From: Bacteroidia bacterium
GTDB taxonomy: Bacteria > Bacteroidota > Bacteroidia > Bacteroidales > Paludibacteraceae
Direction: 5' to 3'
Assembly (NCBI GenBank): GCA_009929445.1
Contig: SAAL01000002.1
Location: 16,216-80,215 of the forward strand
DNA length: 64,000 nt
A program made the translations under genes and the position numbers. A model generated the notes under the pieces. It was not told where the DNA came from and ran no database searches. It was given only the letters and a program-made list of their open reading frames with translations. Shown in pieces: positions 9,922 through 18,329 of the stretch (the stretch's first letter is position 1; every line of letters begins with the position of its first letter).

Positions 9922-10791
9922 ATGAAATTTGTAACACCCGAAATTAAACGAGAGATTACCGGTAAACTGAAAATTTACTGCGAACGGTACGAAAGTCAGA
10001 ATAAAGCGGCCAACACGCTGAAAGGCGTAAGTTCAGCAACAGTGAGTCAGATGCTAAACGGCAACTGGAAGCTGATCACCGAGCAAATGTGGCGCAATGT
10101 AGCCACGCAAGTGGGCTGGAAAGAAAACCCCTGGTACAGCGGAGAAACCAGCAACCTGAAGGAACTGAAACAGCTATACCAAGCCGCCATGGATAAGAGC
10201 ATGGTGCTCGCCATCACCGCTGAAGCCGGTACCGGAAAGACCTGGACTGCCAACGAGTTTTGCTCAGAAACCAAAAGCGCCTTTGTACTCCGGTGCAACG
10301 AGTTTTGGAATAAAAAGACCTTCCTTGCCGAACTTTGTAACGTGCTGGCGATAGACTGCCGCGGTTACAACATGATAGAGATGATGCAGGACATCGTTTG
10401 GACATTGAAGACAAAAAATAAACCGCTCCTGATTCTGGACGAGGCAGATAAGCTGGCCGACGCTATCCTTTATTTTTTCATCACAATATACAATTATCTG
10501 GAGGATGAGTGCGGGCTAATACTGCAGGCAACCGACTACCTGGAAAAACGTCTCAAAGGCGGGGTAAACAAAAACGCGAAAGGCTTTCCGGAAATTTGGA
10601 GCCGCCTGGGGCGCAAATGCATCCACCTGAACGGCGTAAACGCCGACGATATCCGCAATATTTGCTTAGCAAACGGGATGGAAAATGAAGCCGACATCGA
10701 GCTGGTGATACTGGACAGTGAGAGCGATTTCAGACGTGTAAAACGAAAAATACAGGCTATAACCGGTAAAAAAGCCGCTGTCCTGAACTAA
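9922..10791 (+). CDS. MuB-like AAA ATPase
   Basis: HTH N-terminus; ITAEAGTGKTWTA (Walker A), LLILDEADKL (Walker B). Confidence 0.9.
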   Translation: MKFVTPEIKREITGKLKIYCERYESQNKAANTLKGVSSATVSQMLNGNWKLITEQMWRNVATQVGWKENPWYSGETSNLKELKQLYQAAMDKSMVLAITAEAGTGKTWTANEFCSETKSAFVLRCNEFWNKKTFLAELCNVLAIDCRGYNMIEMMQDIVWTLKTKNKPLLILDEADKLADAILYFFITIYNYLEDECGLILQATDYLEKRLKGGVNKNAKGFPEIWSRLGRKCIHLNGVNADDIRNICLANGMENEADIELVILDSESDFRRVKRKIQAITGKKAAVLN

Positions 10792-10806
10792 TTAAACAGT
10801 GTTTGA

Positions 10807-11412
10807 ATGGCGGTTAAACGAGCTTTATCAGTCAGCGACATACGCAAGTATAAACCCGTTGAACTGAACTTTACAGGAGCATGGAAGGCGTCCATCGGTA
10901 CTCCGGAACTTTGCGGGACATGGTTGATTTGGGGGAATTCAGCAAACGGAAAAACGCGCTTCGCTTTGCAGCTCGCCAAATACCTGACCAACTTCCGACA
11001 CGTAGCATACAACTCCCTGGAGGAGGGGTTGTCAAAATCCATGCAGGAGGCAATCATCGCCACAGGGCTGGATAAGAACTTTGTACTGCTGGATAAAGAA
11101 ACCGTTGAGGATCTGATCCACCGGCTTCGGAAAAGGAGAAGCCCAGATGTGATATTCATCGACAGTCTGCAGTACACCGGACTCAATTATAACCAATACA
11201 AAGAACTCAGGCGAGAGTTTCCGCACAAGCTATTCATATTTATCAGTCATGCTGAAGGTAACGAGCCGAAAGGTAACGTAGCCCGGAGCATCAAGTACGA
11301 CGCCTTTGTGAAGATACCGGTGATCGGTTACGCGGCATATCCGCAGAGCCGGTACGGGGGAGGCGAGAAATATGTGGTTTGGCAGTATGGACACGAACAA
11401 TTTACAATTTAG
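10807..11412 (+). CDS. RecA/DnaB-like P-loop ATPase
   Basis: WLIWGNSANGKTRFALQLAKYL; VIFIDSLQY; FIFISHAEGNEPKG. Confidence 0.75.
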   Translation: MAVKRALSVSDIRKYKPVELNFTGAWKASIGTPELCGTWLIWGNSANGKTRFALQLAKYLTNFRHVAYNSLEEGLSKSMQEAIIATGLDKNFVLLDKETVEDLIHRLRKRRSPDVIFIDSLQYTGLNYNQYKELRREFPHKLFIFISHAEGNEPKGNVARSIKYDAFVKIPVIGYAAYPQSRYGGGEKYVVWQYGHEQFTI

Positions 11413-11449
11413 ATATTTACGATTTACGATTTTTTAAAACAACACGGAT

Positions 11450-11899
11450 ATGACAACAACATTAATGGATCAGGAACAAAAGCGGCTGCTTAAAAAATTC
11501 CATACGCTGCTGGCAAAAGCGGGCGTGGATGCAGCGGGCAAAGAGGCAATTCTCTCCGGCTACGGCGTAGAGAGCAGTAAGGAACTGACGACATATGAGC
11601 TGCTGGAGGTGTGCAACAAGCTGGACAAAATGATTAACCCGAAAGTGGCGGAACTCGACCAATGGCGTAAACGGGTAATCGCTTCGATTTTCAACTATTT
11701 CGGTGCGTTGGGAATACGCTCTGATATGAACCGCGTGAAAGGTACGGCGGCACGGGCTGCAAGCGTGGAAACATTCAACGACATTCCGCTGGAGCAGCTG
11801 CGGGCGGTATATTCGGCATTCACCAAGAAAGCTAAAACGGTGGAGCAGGTGAATGTGGTGACGGAGGAATATATTAAAGATATAAAGCTGCTAAATTAG
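11450..11899 (+). CDS. conserved phage hypothetical protein
   Basis: 149-aa ORF in early operon. Confidence 0.6.
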   Translation: MTTTLMDQEQKRLLKKFHTLLAKAGVDAAGKEAILSGYGVESSKELTTYELLEVCNKLDKMINPKVAELDQWRKRVIASIFNYFGALGIRSDMNRVKGTAARAASVETFNDIPLEQLRAVYSAFTKKAKTVEQVNVVTEEYIKDIKLLN

Positions 11900-11901
11900 G
11901 T

Positions 11902-12102
11902 ATGTTCACCAACGAACGCACCAAAGAACTCGACCTGCAGATAAAAGCAGCCGGGATAAAGCCACCGAGACGAGTGAAAAAAAACACTTGTTTCCGTAAT
12001 TTTTTGGCCGGGTTGATATGGTATGAGCGATTTATGCGGAATCCGAAAAATGCAGAAATAATTATACGAATGAGATTTTACAATAACAATTTTAATTTAT
12101 AG
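11902..12102 (+). CDS. small hypothetical protein
   Basis: 66-aa ORF, tight spacing. Confidence 0.5.
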   Translation: MFTNERTKELDLQIKAAGIKPPRRVKKNTCFRNFLAGLIWYERFMRNPKNAEIIIRMRFYNNNFNL

Positions 12103-12108
12103 AAAAAA

Positions 12109-12624
12109 ATGGCAAAGACAAGAGAAAAAAAAGTAGTGCACACGGGCGTGAGCACGGAACAAATGGAAACGGCATTCGCCGAATTCGCCACGGCTGACGC
12201 AAAGCTGCAAAAGATTAATGCGACAATGGATGTGAAGTTCACCGAGATCCGCGACCGGTACTCGGACGAGATTGCGCGGCTGACTGAGCTAAAAGACAAG
12301 GCATTTGACCTGCTTCAAGCGTTTGCGATGGAGAATAAGGACGAACTTTTCGCACGTAAAAAAAGTATGGAGAGCGTTCACGGCGTGATCGGGTTCCGCA
12401 CGGGTACACCGAAGTTGAAAACCCTAAAAGGCTTTACCTGGGGCGCAGTGACCAACCTGCTGAAAGAGTTCCTTCCAGGATATATCCGCGTGACCGAGGA
12501 GCCGGCTAAAGACAAGCTGCTCGCAGATCGGGACGATGAAGAAGTGTACGGCATGTTTTCCAGAGTGGGAATAGCAGTGGCGCAGGACGAGACATTTTAT
12601 GTGGAACCGAAGAAAGAAGAGTAA
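12109..12624 (+). CDS. gam: host-nuclease inhibitor Gam-like protein
   Basis: 171 aa, coiled-coil N-half, GVIGFRTGTPKLKTLKGFTW, typical position in Mu-like phages. Confidence 0.85.
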   Translation: MAKTREKKVVHTGVSTEQMETAFAEFATADAKLQKINATMDVKFTEIRDRYSDEIARLTELKDKAFDLLQAFAMENKDELFARKKSMESVHGVIGFRTGTPKLKTLKGFTWGAVTNLLKEFLPGYIRVTEEPAKDKLLADRDDEEVYGMFSRVGIAVAQDETFYVEPKKEE

Positions 12625-12649
12625 ATAGTTTATAGTTAATAGTTAATAC

Positions 12650-12990
12650 TTTTTTCATAGATTTATTTTTAAAATCTATTGGCAGCGGTGGTTTGTGAAA
12701 ATAGCAGCTGTAAAAAACACCACCTCCAACCTGGTACGGGGAGGTGGAACAAACCCAACAGAGAAGAGCAGGAGCGCATCTTTCAACCGGCGAAGTACCG
12801 CCGAAAACCGACAGTCCGGGTTTGCCCGAGGACTACATAAATTAAGCCGAAAAAGGCAAAACACTCATTAAGGCATGACACGACGGAAAGACGCCGACGC
12901 TGGCGAGAAAATAAAGCGTATGGAGGTTGAAAGATAGCGAGCACGATCCAACAGAGCAGAAGGGAGCCGTAAGGTGCGGCTCCCTTTTAA
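12650..12990 (+). ncRNA. candidate large structured RNA
   Basis: Non-coding; CCACCTCC/GGAGGTGG hairpin; long-range ATCTTTCAACC (12778-12788)/GGTTGAAAGAT (12925-12935); several internal hairpins; terminator GGGAGCCG/CGGCTCCC-TTTT at 12962-12988. Confidence 0.6.
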
Positions 12991-13017
12991 CAAGGGGTTG
13001 CAAAAACAAAAACAATT

Positions 13018-13045
13018 GTACAGACGGAGCATGCTCCGCCTCTAC
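13018..13045. repeat. GCATGC-centred palindromic repeat
   Basis: GTACAGACGGAGCATGCTCCGCCTCTAC. Confidence 0.8.
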
Positions 13046-13061
13046 AAAAAATAAACTACAC

Positions 13062-13463
13062 ATGGTACTAAGTTTTAATCAAAATTTCCCGGAAAAAATA
13101 ATAAACGGGACAAAAATTCACACGATCCACCAGGACACCACCGGCAGGTGGAAGGCGGGAATGAAAATTCAGTTTGCCACCGGAGCCCGAACAGAAGCGT
13201 ATAACCAATTTCACGAGGCTGAATGCACCGGGGTACAGGATATTGAAATACGATACACCGATATGCGCGGAGCTGTGGAAATATACATCGACGGAAAACA
13301 TCTTGGAACGTGGCACCGGTTTATGCCGCCAAGATCAGTCAATGTGGCAGACGTGCTGCGGCTGGCAGTGAATGATGGATTTGAAGGAGTGACAGAGTTT
13401 TTAAACTGGTTTCAAAGGGACTTTAAAGGGAAAGTCATTCACTGGACGGATGTGCGGTATTAA
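13062..13463 (+). CDS. ASCH/PUA-like phage protein
   Basis: MVLSFNQNFPEKIINGTKIHTIHQD...RWKAGMKIQFATGARTEAYNQFHEAECTGVQDI. Confidence 0.55.
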   Translation: MVLSFNQNFPEKIINGTKIHTIHQDTTGRWKAGMKIQFATGARTEAYNQFHEAECTGVQDIEIRYTDMRGAVEIYIDGKHLGTWHRFMPPRSVNVADVLRLAVNDGFEGVTEFLNWFQRDFKGKVIHWTDVRY

Positions 13464-13475
13464 TCTTAACGTTTT

Positions 13476-13587
13476 GCATATACCCGAAGGAGGGGATTTT
13501 GGAACACTAATCTATCAATAAACGATGAATAAACTTAGAAGTAAGGACTTTCATTTCAGCACTATAACCCCTCTTTTGGGTATATGC
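13476..13587. repeat. long hairpin, 20-bp stem with 72-nt loop
   Basis: GCATATACCCGAAGGAGGGG pairs with CCCCTCTTTTGGGTATATGC (two G.U). Confidence 0.8.
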
Positions 13588-13652
13588 TGTTATGGGCTGC
13601 TGTTCTTTAAAGATATAGCTCTGGGCGGGCTTTGTAAAACCCACAATTAAAT

Positions 13653-13835
13653 ATGTACGAGAAATTAGAACTCGAAAGAATCAAACTTGAAGTCGAAAGA
13701 ATGGAGTTTGAAAAGGAAAGAAACGAAAAGGAATATCGTTTCAGATGCATTGAAATTGCAAGAAATTCATCTTGCGACAATGCCACTTTATTGCAAGATG
13801 CTAAAAAGATTCTTGACTTTATTGAGGCAAAGTAA
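13653..13835 (+). CDS. 60-aa coiled-coil hypothetical protein
   Basis: MYEKLELERIKLEVERMEFEKERNEKEYRFRCIEIARNSS; flanked by nested inverted repeats. Confidence 0.55.
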   Translation: MYEKLELERIKLEVERMEFEKERNEKEYRFRCIEIARNSSCDNATLLQDAKKILDFIEAK

Positions 13836-13895
13836 AATTGTGGGTTCGTAGGACGGTCTTTCTGGGTCGTCTTACGGTTGCCCATAACAGAAAAT

Positions 13896-14372
13896 ATGGA
13901 TCAACAAACAGCAATAAAAATACTGAATTCGGCGCGGTCGTCGAAGGAACAATTAAGGGAGGCACTGGCGTGGGCACTGGGGGAAGCCCCCCAACCCTCC
14001 CGAAACAAGTTCGGGACAGGCTCTAAAGGGGGAGCAAAGGAGCCAAGTGCGTTTAATGAGTGTAAATCGGTATTCAGTGCCGAGTACCGAAAAACGGCTG
14101 GCGTGACGTATGTGTTCGGGGTGAAGGACGGGGTGGCGCTGGCGTCCATTATCAAGAAATTAGAGGCGATGGGAGAATCCAACATACCGGGAGCTTTCAC
14201 CGTCATCGTGCAGAACCTGCCGGAATGGTACCGTAAAAATGCATTTTCAATCCCTGTAATCAATAGTAAATTAAATGAAATTATCGCAAGCATTAGCAAA
14301 AAGACAGGAAGCACAAACGGCAATAACGCCGCTCGTGAGGCCGTTCGAAATGCTTTCACCGGCGGTCGTTAG
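13896..14372 (+). CDS. phage hypothetical protein with repeat-derived insert
   Basis: Likely start MDQQTAIKIL; repeat encodes PQPSRNKFGTGSKGGAKEPS. Confidence 0.55.
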   Translation: MDQQTAIKILNSARSSKEQLREALAWALGEAPQPSRNKFGTGSKGGAKEPSAFNECKSVFSAEYRKTAGVTYVFGVKDGVALASIIKKLEAMGESNIPGAFTVIVQNLPEWYRKNAFSIPVINSKLNEIIASISKKTGSTNGNNAAREAVRNAFTGGR

Positions 14373-14829
14373 GCGAGAGATGGCAAGCGTGACGGACTTG
14401 GCCGCTGCCGTTAGAATAGCCGGGCAGGTTCCGGCGCTGGCCGTGGTGGGTAAGGAATACGGGCGTGATAAAGCGGAGCTTATGATCAAGGCTTACCTTT
14501 TTGACCTGGAAGATTATTTCGATTTTGATAAAAAGATGAACGAGGCCCAGCTGGACTTTATCGCTTCCAGGATGCTGGACAAATACTACGGCCTTACAAC
14601 AGCCGACATCCACGTTATATTTGGGCAATTGAAAAGCGGAGTATGCGAGTTCTACGGGCGAATTCACCCTGATGCCGTGCTCCGGGAAGTGGACAGATAC
14701 TGGGAAGAGCGGTGTGCCGCCTTCGCCGAACAAAGCTATTACGCCAGCGTATCCGATAAGGGAGGCAACATAACGAGCAAACATGCCGCTGAAGAGCTGG
14801 CGCGATTGGAGAAAAAATTCAGGGGATAA
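14275..14829 (+). CDS. phage hypothetical protein
   Basis: 184-aa ORF, overlaps previous ORF by about 98 bp. Confidence 0.6.
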   Translation: MKLSQALAKRQEAQTAITPLVRPFEMLSPAVVRREMASVTDLAAAVRIAGQVPALAVVGKEYGRDKAELMIKAYLFDLEDYFDFDKKMNEAQLDFIASRMLDKYYGLTTADIHVIFGQLKSGVCEFYGRIHPDAVLREVDRYWEERCAAFAEQSYYASVSDKGGNITSKHAAEELARLEKKFRG

Positions 14830-14938
14830 AAAATACCGGGTGTGCGTGATAAAGATACGAATTAATTAACAATTCAGAGACTTTTGTAAAATTAGCGTTG
14901 AATTTTAGGGCGCACCCGGTTAAATTTTAAAAAAAGAA

Positions 14939-15307
14939 ATGATTATAGCAGTAGATTTTGATGGGACGTTGCACCTGGGGCAATTCCCGGCGATAGGTAT
15001 AGAAGCGCCGGACGCGGCAGCCGTAATGAATAAATTAAAAGATGAGGGTCATTACCTGATTATTAATACGGCCAGGGATGGGGCTGAGTTGCTGGCGGCT
15101 ATTAACTGGCTGCTTGAGCATGGAATTCCGTTTGACCGCGTGAATGACAATCACCCCGGTAATGTAGCCAAATATGGTTCGAACAGCCGGAAGGTGTACG
15201 CGCATCTGTATGTGGATGACCGGCAGGTGGGCGGGCTGCCCCCGTGGGCGGACATATATACTCACGTGACGGAGCTGGATGAGCGGTGGAAACAGGCGCA
15301 ACGATAA
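14939..15307 (+). CDS. HAD-like hydrolase (BT0820-like)
   Basis: MIIAVDFDGTLHLG ... INTARDGAELLAAINWLLEHGIPFD ... YVDDRQVGG. Confidence 0.8.
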   Translation: MIIAVDFDGTLHLGQFPAIGIEAPDAAAVMNKLKDEGHYLIINTARDGAELLAAINWLLEHGIPFDRVNDNHPGNVAKYGSNSRKVYAHLYVDDRQVGGLPPWADIYTHVTELDERWKQAQR

Positions 15308-15384
15308 AAAAAAAGACCCGCACGTTCGAAAACGATTAGGCCCTTTGAGCTGGTAATACAAAGATACTAAGACTTTTCGGAAAT

Positions 15385-15612
15385 ATGCATAACTCGACAA
15401 GAAAAAAAGCTGAACTGATTCAGAAGATGGTGGCTGACAACTACCTGCCCGAGCGCCAGGACCGGTGCAAGCTGTGGGTGTACCGGAACCACGTGCGGCG
15501 GGTGATACCGATGAGCGAGCGGACGTTCTGGCGATATGTGACGATGGATGTTACTTCGACAGGCTCAGTAACCGAGGAGGAAGATGTAAGGCAGCTGAAA
15601 TTATTTGAATAA
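15385..15612 (+). CDS. small hypothetical protein
   Basis: 75-aa ORF; PMSERTFWRYV. Confidence 0.5.
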   Translation: MHNSTRKKAELIQKMVADNYLPERQDRCKLWVYRNHVRRVIPMSERTFWRYVTMDVTSTGSVTEEEDVRQLKLFE

Positions 15613-15650
15613 AAAATTTCACTTTTTATTGCATATCCAAAAACTTTGTT

Positions 15651-15815
15651 TAATTTTGCCCCCGACTTACATTATTACACTCTTGGGCAAAAAATCAACA
15701 ATTTTTTAAACAAGATAACCGGAAAGCCCGATAAGGAGGTACGAGAGGAAACGACCGTACTGCTTTTACGCCCGTCGTAGTAGTGTAAGTCACTCCTAAG
15801 TCGGGCTTTCTTTTT
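15651..15815 (+). ncRNA. candidate structured RNA / leader attenuator upstream of antirepressor
   Basis: TAATTTTGC promoter box (15651-15659); GAAAGCCCGA/TCGGGCTTTC terminator stem + T run; 5' CCCGACTTA can pair with TAAGTCGGG. Confidence 0.7.
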
Positions 15816-15833
15816 ATCAAAAATTCTTTTAAA

Positions 15834-16475
15834 ATGACTTACAAAAAGAATGAATTGGTTATCGTGAATAACAGTAGCGATAACATGTTAATTGATGCGA
15901 GACTTTTGCATCAGCAGTTACAAATCGCCACGAGATTTGACACGTGGATTCAAAGGAGAATTGAAGAGTTTGGTTTTGAAAAAAATCAGGACTATTTTGA
16001 ATTACGCTCAAATTTGAGCATAATTATTCCTGGAAGAAAACCAACTGATTACCACCTCACTATGGACATGGCCAAAGAGCTTGCCATGTTGGAGCGCAAC
16101 GAAGTGGGCAAGCGGATACGGCAGTACTTTATAGCCGTGGAAAAGCAAGCCCGGGCAGAGCGCAAGCCCATATCCGGACTTCCTACCGATATAGAGAGTA
16201 TCAGCATCAACGGACGCGCGATGTACCCATTCAAGCGGATGGCTTTGGCACTCGGCTACACTTCCGGCGGCGGGATATACGAGCGTAAGCGGCGGTACCC
16301 GAATCACTTTATTGAATTTGACAAAATAACGTATGTAAGCGAGGAACTTGCCACCCTGATGATGTACCAACGCCAGCAGCTGAACTACAGAGCGATGGTA
16401 AAAGATATGGAGCCTGTATTACCCCTTGACTGGGGCACACAGCCGCTGGAACTGAAAGGAGGACATGCGCTATGA
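15834..16475 (+). CDS. AntA/AntB-type phage antirepressor
   Basis: LIDARLLHQQLQIATRFDTWIQRRIEEFGFEKNQDYFE...DYHLTMDMAKELAMLERNEVGKRIRQYFI. Confidence 0.85.
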   Translation: MTYKKNELVIVNNSSDNMLIDARLLHQQLQIATRFDTWIQRRIEEFGFEKNQDYFELRSNLSIIIPGRKPTDYHLTMDMAKELAMLERNEVGKRIRQYFIAVEKQARAERKPISGLPTDIESISINGRAMYPFKRMALALGYTSGGGIYERKRRYPNHFIEFDKITYVSEELATLMMYQRQQLNYRAMVKDMEPVLPLDWGTQPLELKGGHAL

Positions 16476-16672
16476 GAATAGAACTGAAAGCCACAAGATA
16501 CGAAGTGCTGGAAGACGGCACCCTGCGTGTGTACACGAATACGGAAGACTTCAAGGCGATGCTTGACCATCACAGCCCGAATATCCTTATAGAGTACCTG
16601 AACGAACGGTGGAAGCCGGGTATAGCTCCTGTGAAATACCGGAAGGAAAGAAAGGGGGGCGAACAATGGTAA
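16472..16672 (+). CDS. small hypothetical protein
   Basis: 66-aa ORF, ATGA coupling. Confidence 0.5.
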   Translation: MRIELKATRYEVLEDGTLRVYTNTEDFKAMLDHHSPNILIEYLNERWKPGIAPVKYRKERKGGEQW

Positions 16673-16875
16673 CATTCACCGAACGGGCATACACGGTAGC
16701 CGTGGAAACTGGAATATATCCTGAGGACAATTACAGGCAGACCATTGACGAACTTATCAGCTTGCTGCAATCAGTTGACCACGATATGCGGGGCGAAGAT
16801 AACTACTACTACCTGCTGGAGCTGCTGCGGGCTATGATGCCCAGTGAGGAGCAGATAAAAAGAATGATTGCATAA
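16666..16875 (+). CDS. small hypothetical protein
   Basis: MVTFTERAYTVAVETGIYPEDNYRQTI; overlaps upstream stop. Confidence 0.5.
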   Translation: MVTFTERAYTVAVETGIYPEDNYRQTIDELISLLQSVDHDMRGEDNYYYLLELLRAMMPSEEQIKRMIA

Positions 16876-16947
16876 TATTTTCAAACTCCGCTTGGTAATG
16901 TCAGGCGGAGTTTGTATTTTTGAGAATTATTAACAAATTAAATTTAT

Positions 16948-17766
16948 ATGACCATGAGAAAAACATTGATTTATTTTGTAACGCTAATATTAATTTATGG
17001 TTGTGGATCAGATAACGGGAAGGAGCCAATCAATACAGCTAAAAATTCGTTTGAAATAGTATTACCTTCTACCGTTTTTAACGGTGAGGAGTTTTCGGTT
17101 TCAGCAACCGGAAAAAATCTAATGAAAGTAGAAATTTATATAGGTGAGAAATTAGAAAAAACGTTATTATCAGAGCCTTATTCTGTAAGTATTAAATTGG
17201 TTGACTTGAACACCGGCAAAAACACAATTTCCGCAATTGCAGAATACAAAGACGGCTCAAAAGACAAAAAAAGTTTTGACTTCCAATTTAAAGTAAAAGA
17301 AGGAGCTGATTACCAAGGTGGGTTGATTGTTTACTTAGATGCTAACGGGTTAAACGGTATTATTGCTGCAAAAGATGACTTATCTGACGGCAGTTTTACC
17401 GGGAGGTATTTTTTTGACCATAATTATCCTCGTGAAGGAGTTTCTTATAAGGCATTTGATGAGAATAACGGACAGAATAATACAAAATTAATAGGCGGTA
17501 CAGATGCAGATATGGCTGCTGTAGCTTGTAGAAAATATAGAGGTGGCGGTTTTAGTGACTGGTATATCCCTGCGATAAATGAGTTCGAATATATGCTTAA
17601 ATATGATAAATTGCTCAAGCTTGATGTTTCAAGTAAGCTCTATTGGTCTTCTACACTTATAGACGGTCTTCATGCGAAACTATATTGCTTTGGTCGTTGT
17701 GCTTATGTTTTGAAAGATTGCGAATTAAATAATTACAGGTATGTTAGAGTATTGAGAAGATTTTAA
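16948..17766 (+). CDS. secreted lipoprotein with Ig-like and DUF1566-like domains
   Basis: Lipobox LIYGCGSD; Ig-like strands; C-terminal GGFSDWYIPAINEFEYML...YWSSTLID. Confidence 0.75.
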   Translation: MTMRKTLIYFVTLILIYGCGSDNGKEPINTAKNSFEIVLPSTVFNGEEFSVSATGKNLMKVEIYIGEKLEKTLLSEPYSVSIKLVDLNTGKNTISAIAEYKDGSKDKKSFDFQFKVKEGADYQGGLIVYLDANGLNGIIAAKDDLSDGSFTGRYFFDHNYPREGVSYKAFDENNGQNNTKLIGGTDADMAAVACRKYRGGGFSDWYIPAINEFEYMLKYDKLLKLDVSSKLYWSSTLIDGLHAKLYCFGRCAYVLKDCELNNYRYVRVLRRF

Positions 17767-17772
17767 CTAAAA

Positions 17773-17797
17773 AGCCCCACACTCGGGGCTTTTTTTA
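17773..17797 (+). terminator. Rho-independent terminator
   Basis: AGCCCCacactcGGGGCT + T run. Confidence 0.8.
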
Positions 17798-17802
17798 TTT
17801 TA

Positions 17803-17825
17803 AACAGGCAGGAGTGTCTGTTCAC
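17803..17825. repeat. palindromic repeat AACAGGCAGGAGTGTCTGTTCAC
   Basis: Related to 7845..7867. Confidence 0.65.
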
Positions 17826-18265
17826 TCTTCTGCCGTATCATCTTCAAAGTCTGTTTTGAAGGTGATGCGGTAAACGAACAGCCCGAGGCGGTTGTTTTCT
17901 TTTGCCTGCGAGGTGCGGGAGAGGGCGTGGAAGTGCGGGGTTTCAAATCCCTGCAGGGCGGCGTATGTGTCAGCTATGACGTCGTAAGGCTGCAATGCCT
18001 GTTCCCTTGCTTCGGGCGGGGCTTCGGAGTTGGTGCGCTCCATCGGATCAAAGGCGAGGCGGATGCTGATATTTGCCTCGCAGTATTGTGACGTTTCCAC
18101 GATATCTCTCGCGGAAGTTATGCCGATAGAAATCAAAGCACACGGAAAACGGACTGCCGGACGTTCCGCCTGAGTTTCGAGCTGTGCAGTGTCCCAGTCT
18201 ATCCATTTTAGGGAGGGAACTTTTTCTTTCAGGCGGGCGATTAATGCCGAATATATTACCTTCAT
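17822..18265 (-). CDS. Mu gp37-like/tail completion-like protein
   Basis: Likely start MKVIYSALIARLKEKVPSLKWIDWD; position beside gpG-like gene. Confidence 0.5.
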   Translation of the reverse strand: MKVIYSALIARLKEKVPSLKWIDWDTAQLETQAERPAVRFPCALISIGITSARDIVETSQYCEANISIRLAFDPMERTNSEAPPEAREQALQPYDVIADTYAALQGFETPHFHALSRTSQAKENNRLGLFVYRITFKTDFEDDTAEE

Positions 18266-18302
18266 TCTATCGGGAATTAAATGGTTATTAAATGATATTT
18301 CA

Positions 18303-18329
18303 GAGAGACGACGCATGCATCGTCTCTAC
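18303..18329. repeat. GCATGC-centred palindromic repeat
   Basis: GAGAGACGACGCATGCATCGTCTCTAC. Confidence 0.75.

Noticed and set aside
12650-12990. Retron msr-msd or IscB/HEARO guide RNA as identity of the structured region
   Set aside because: No reverse transcriptase or IscB/HNH-type ORF is nearby; identity left open.
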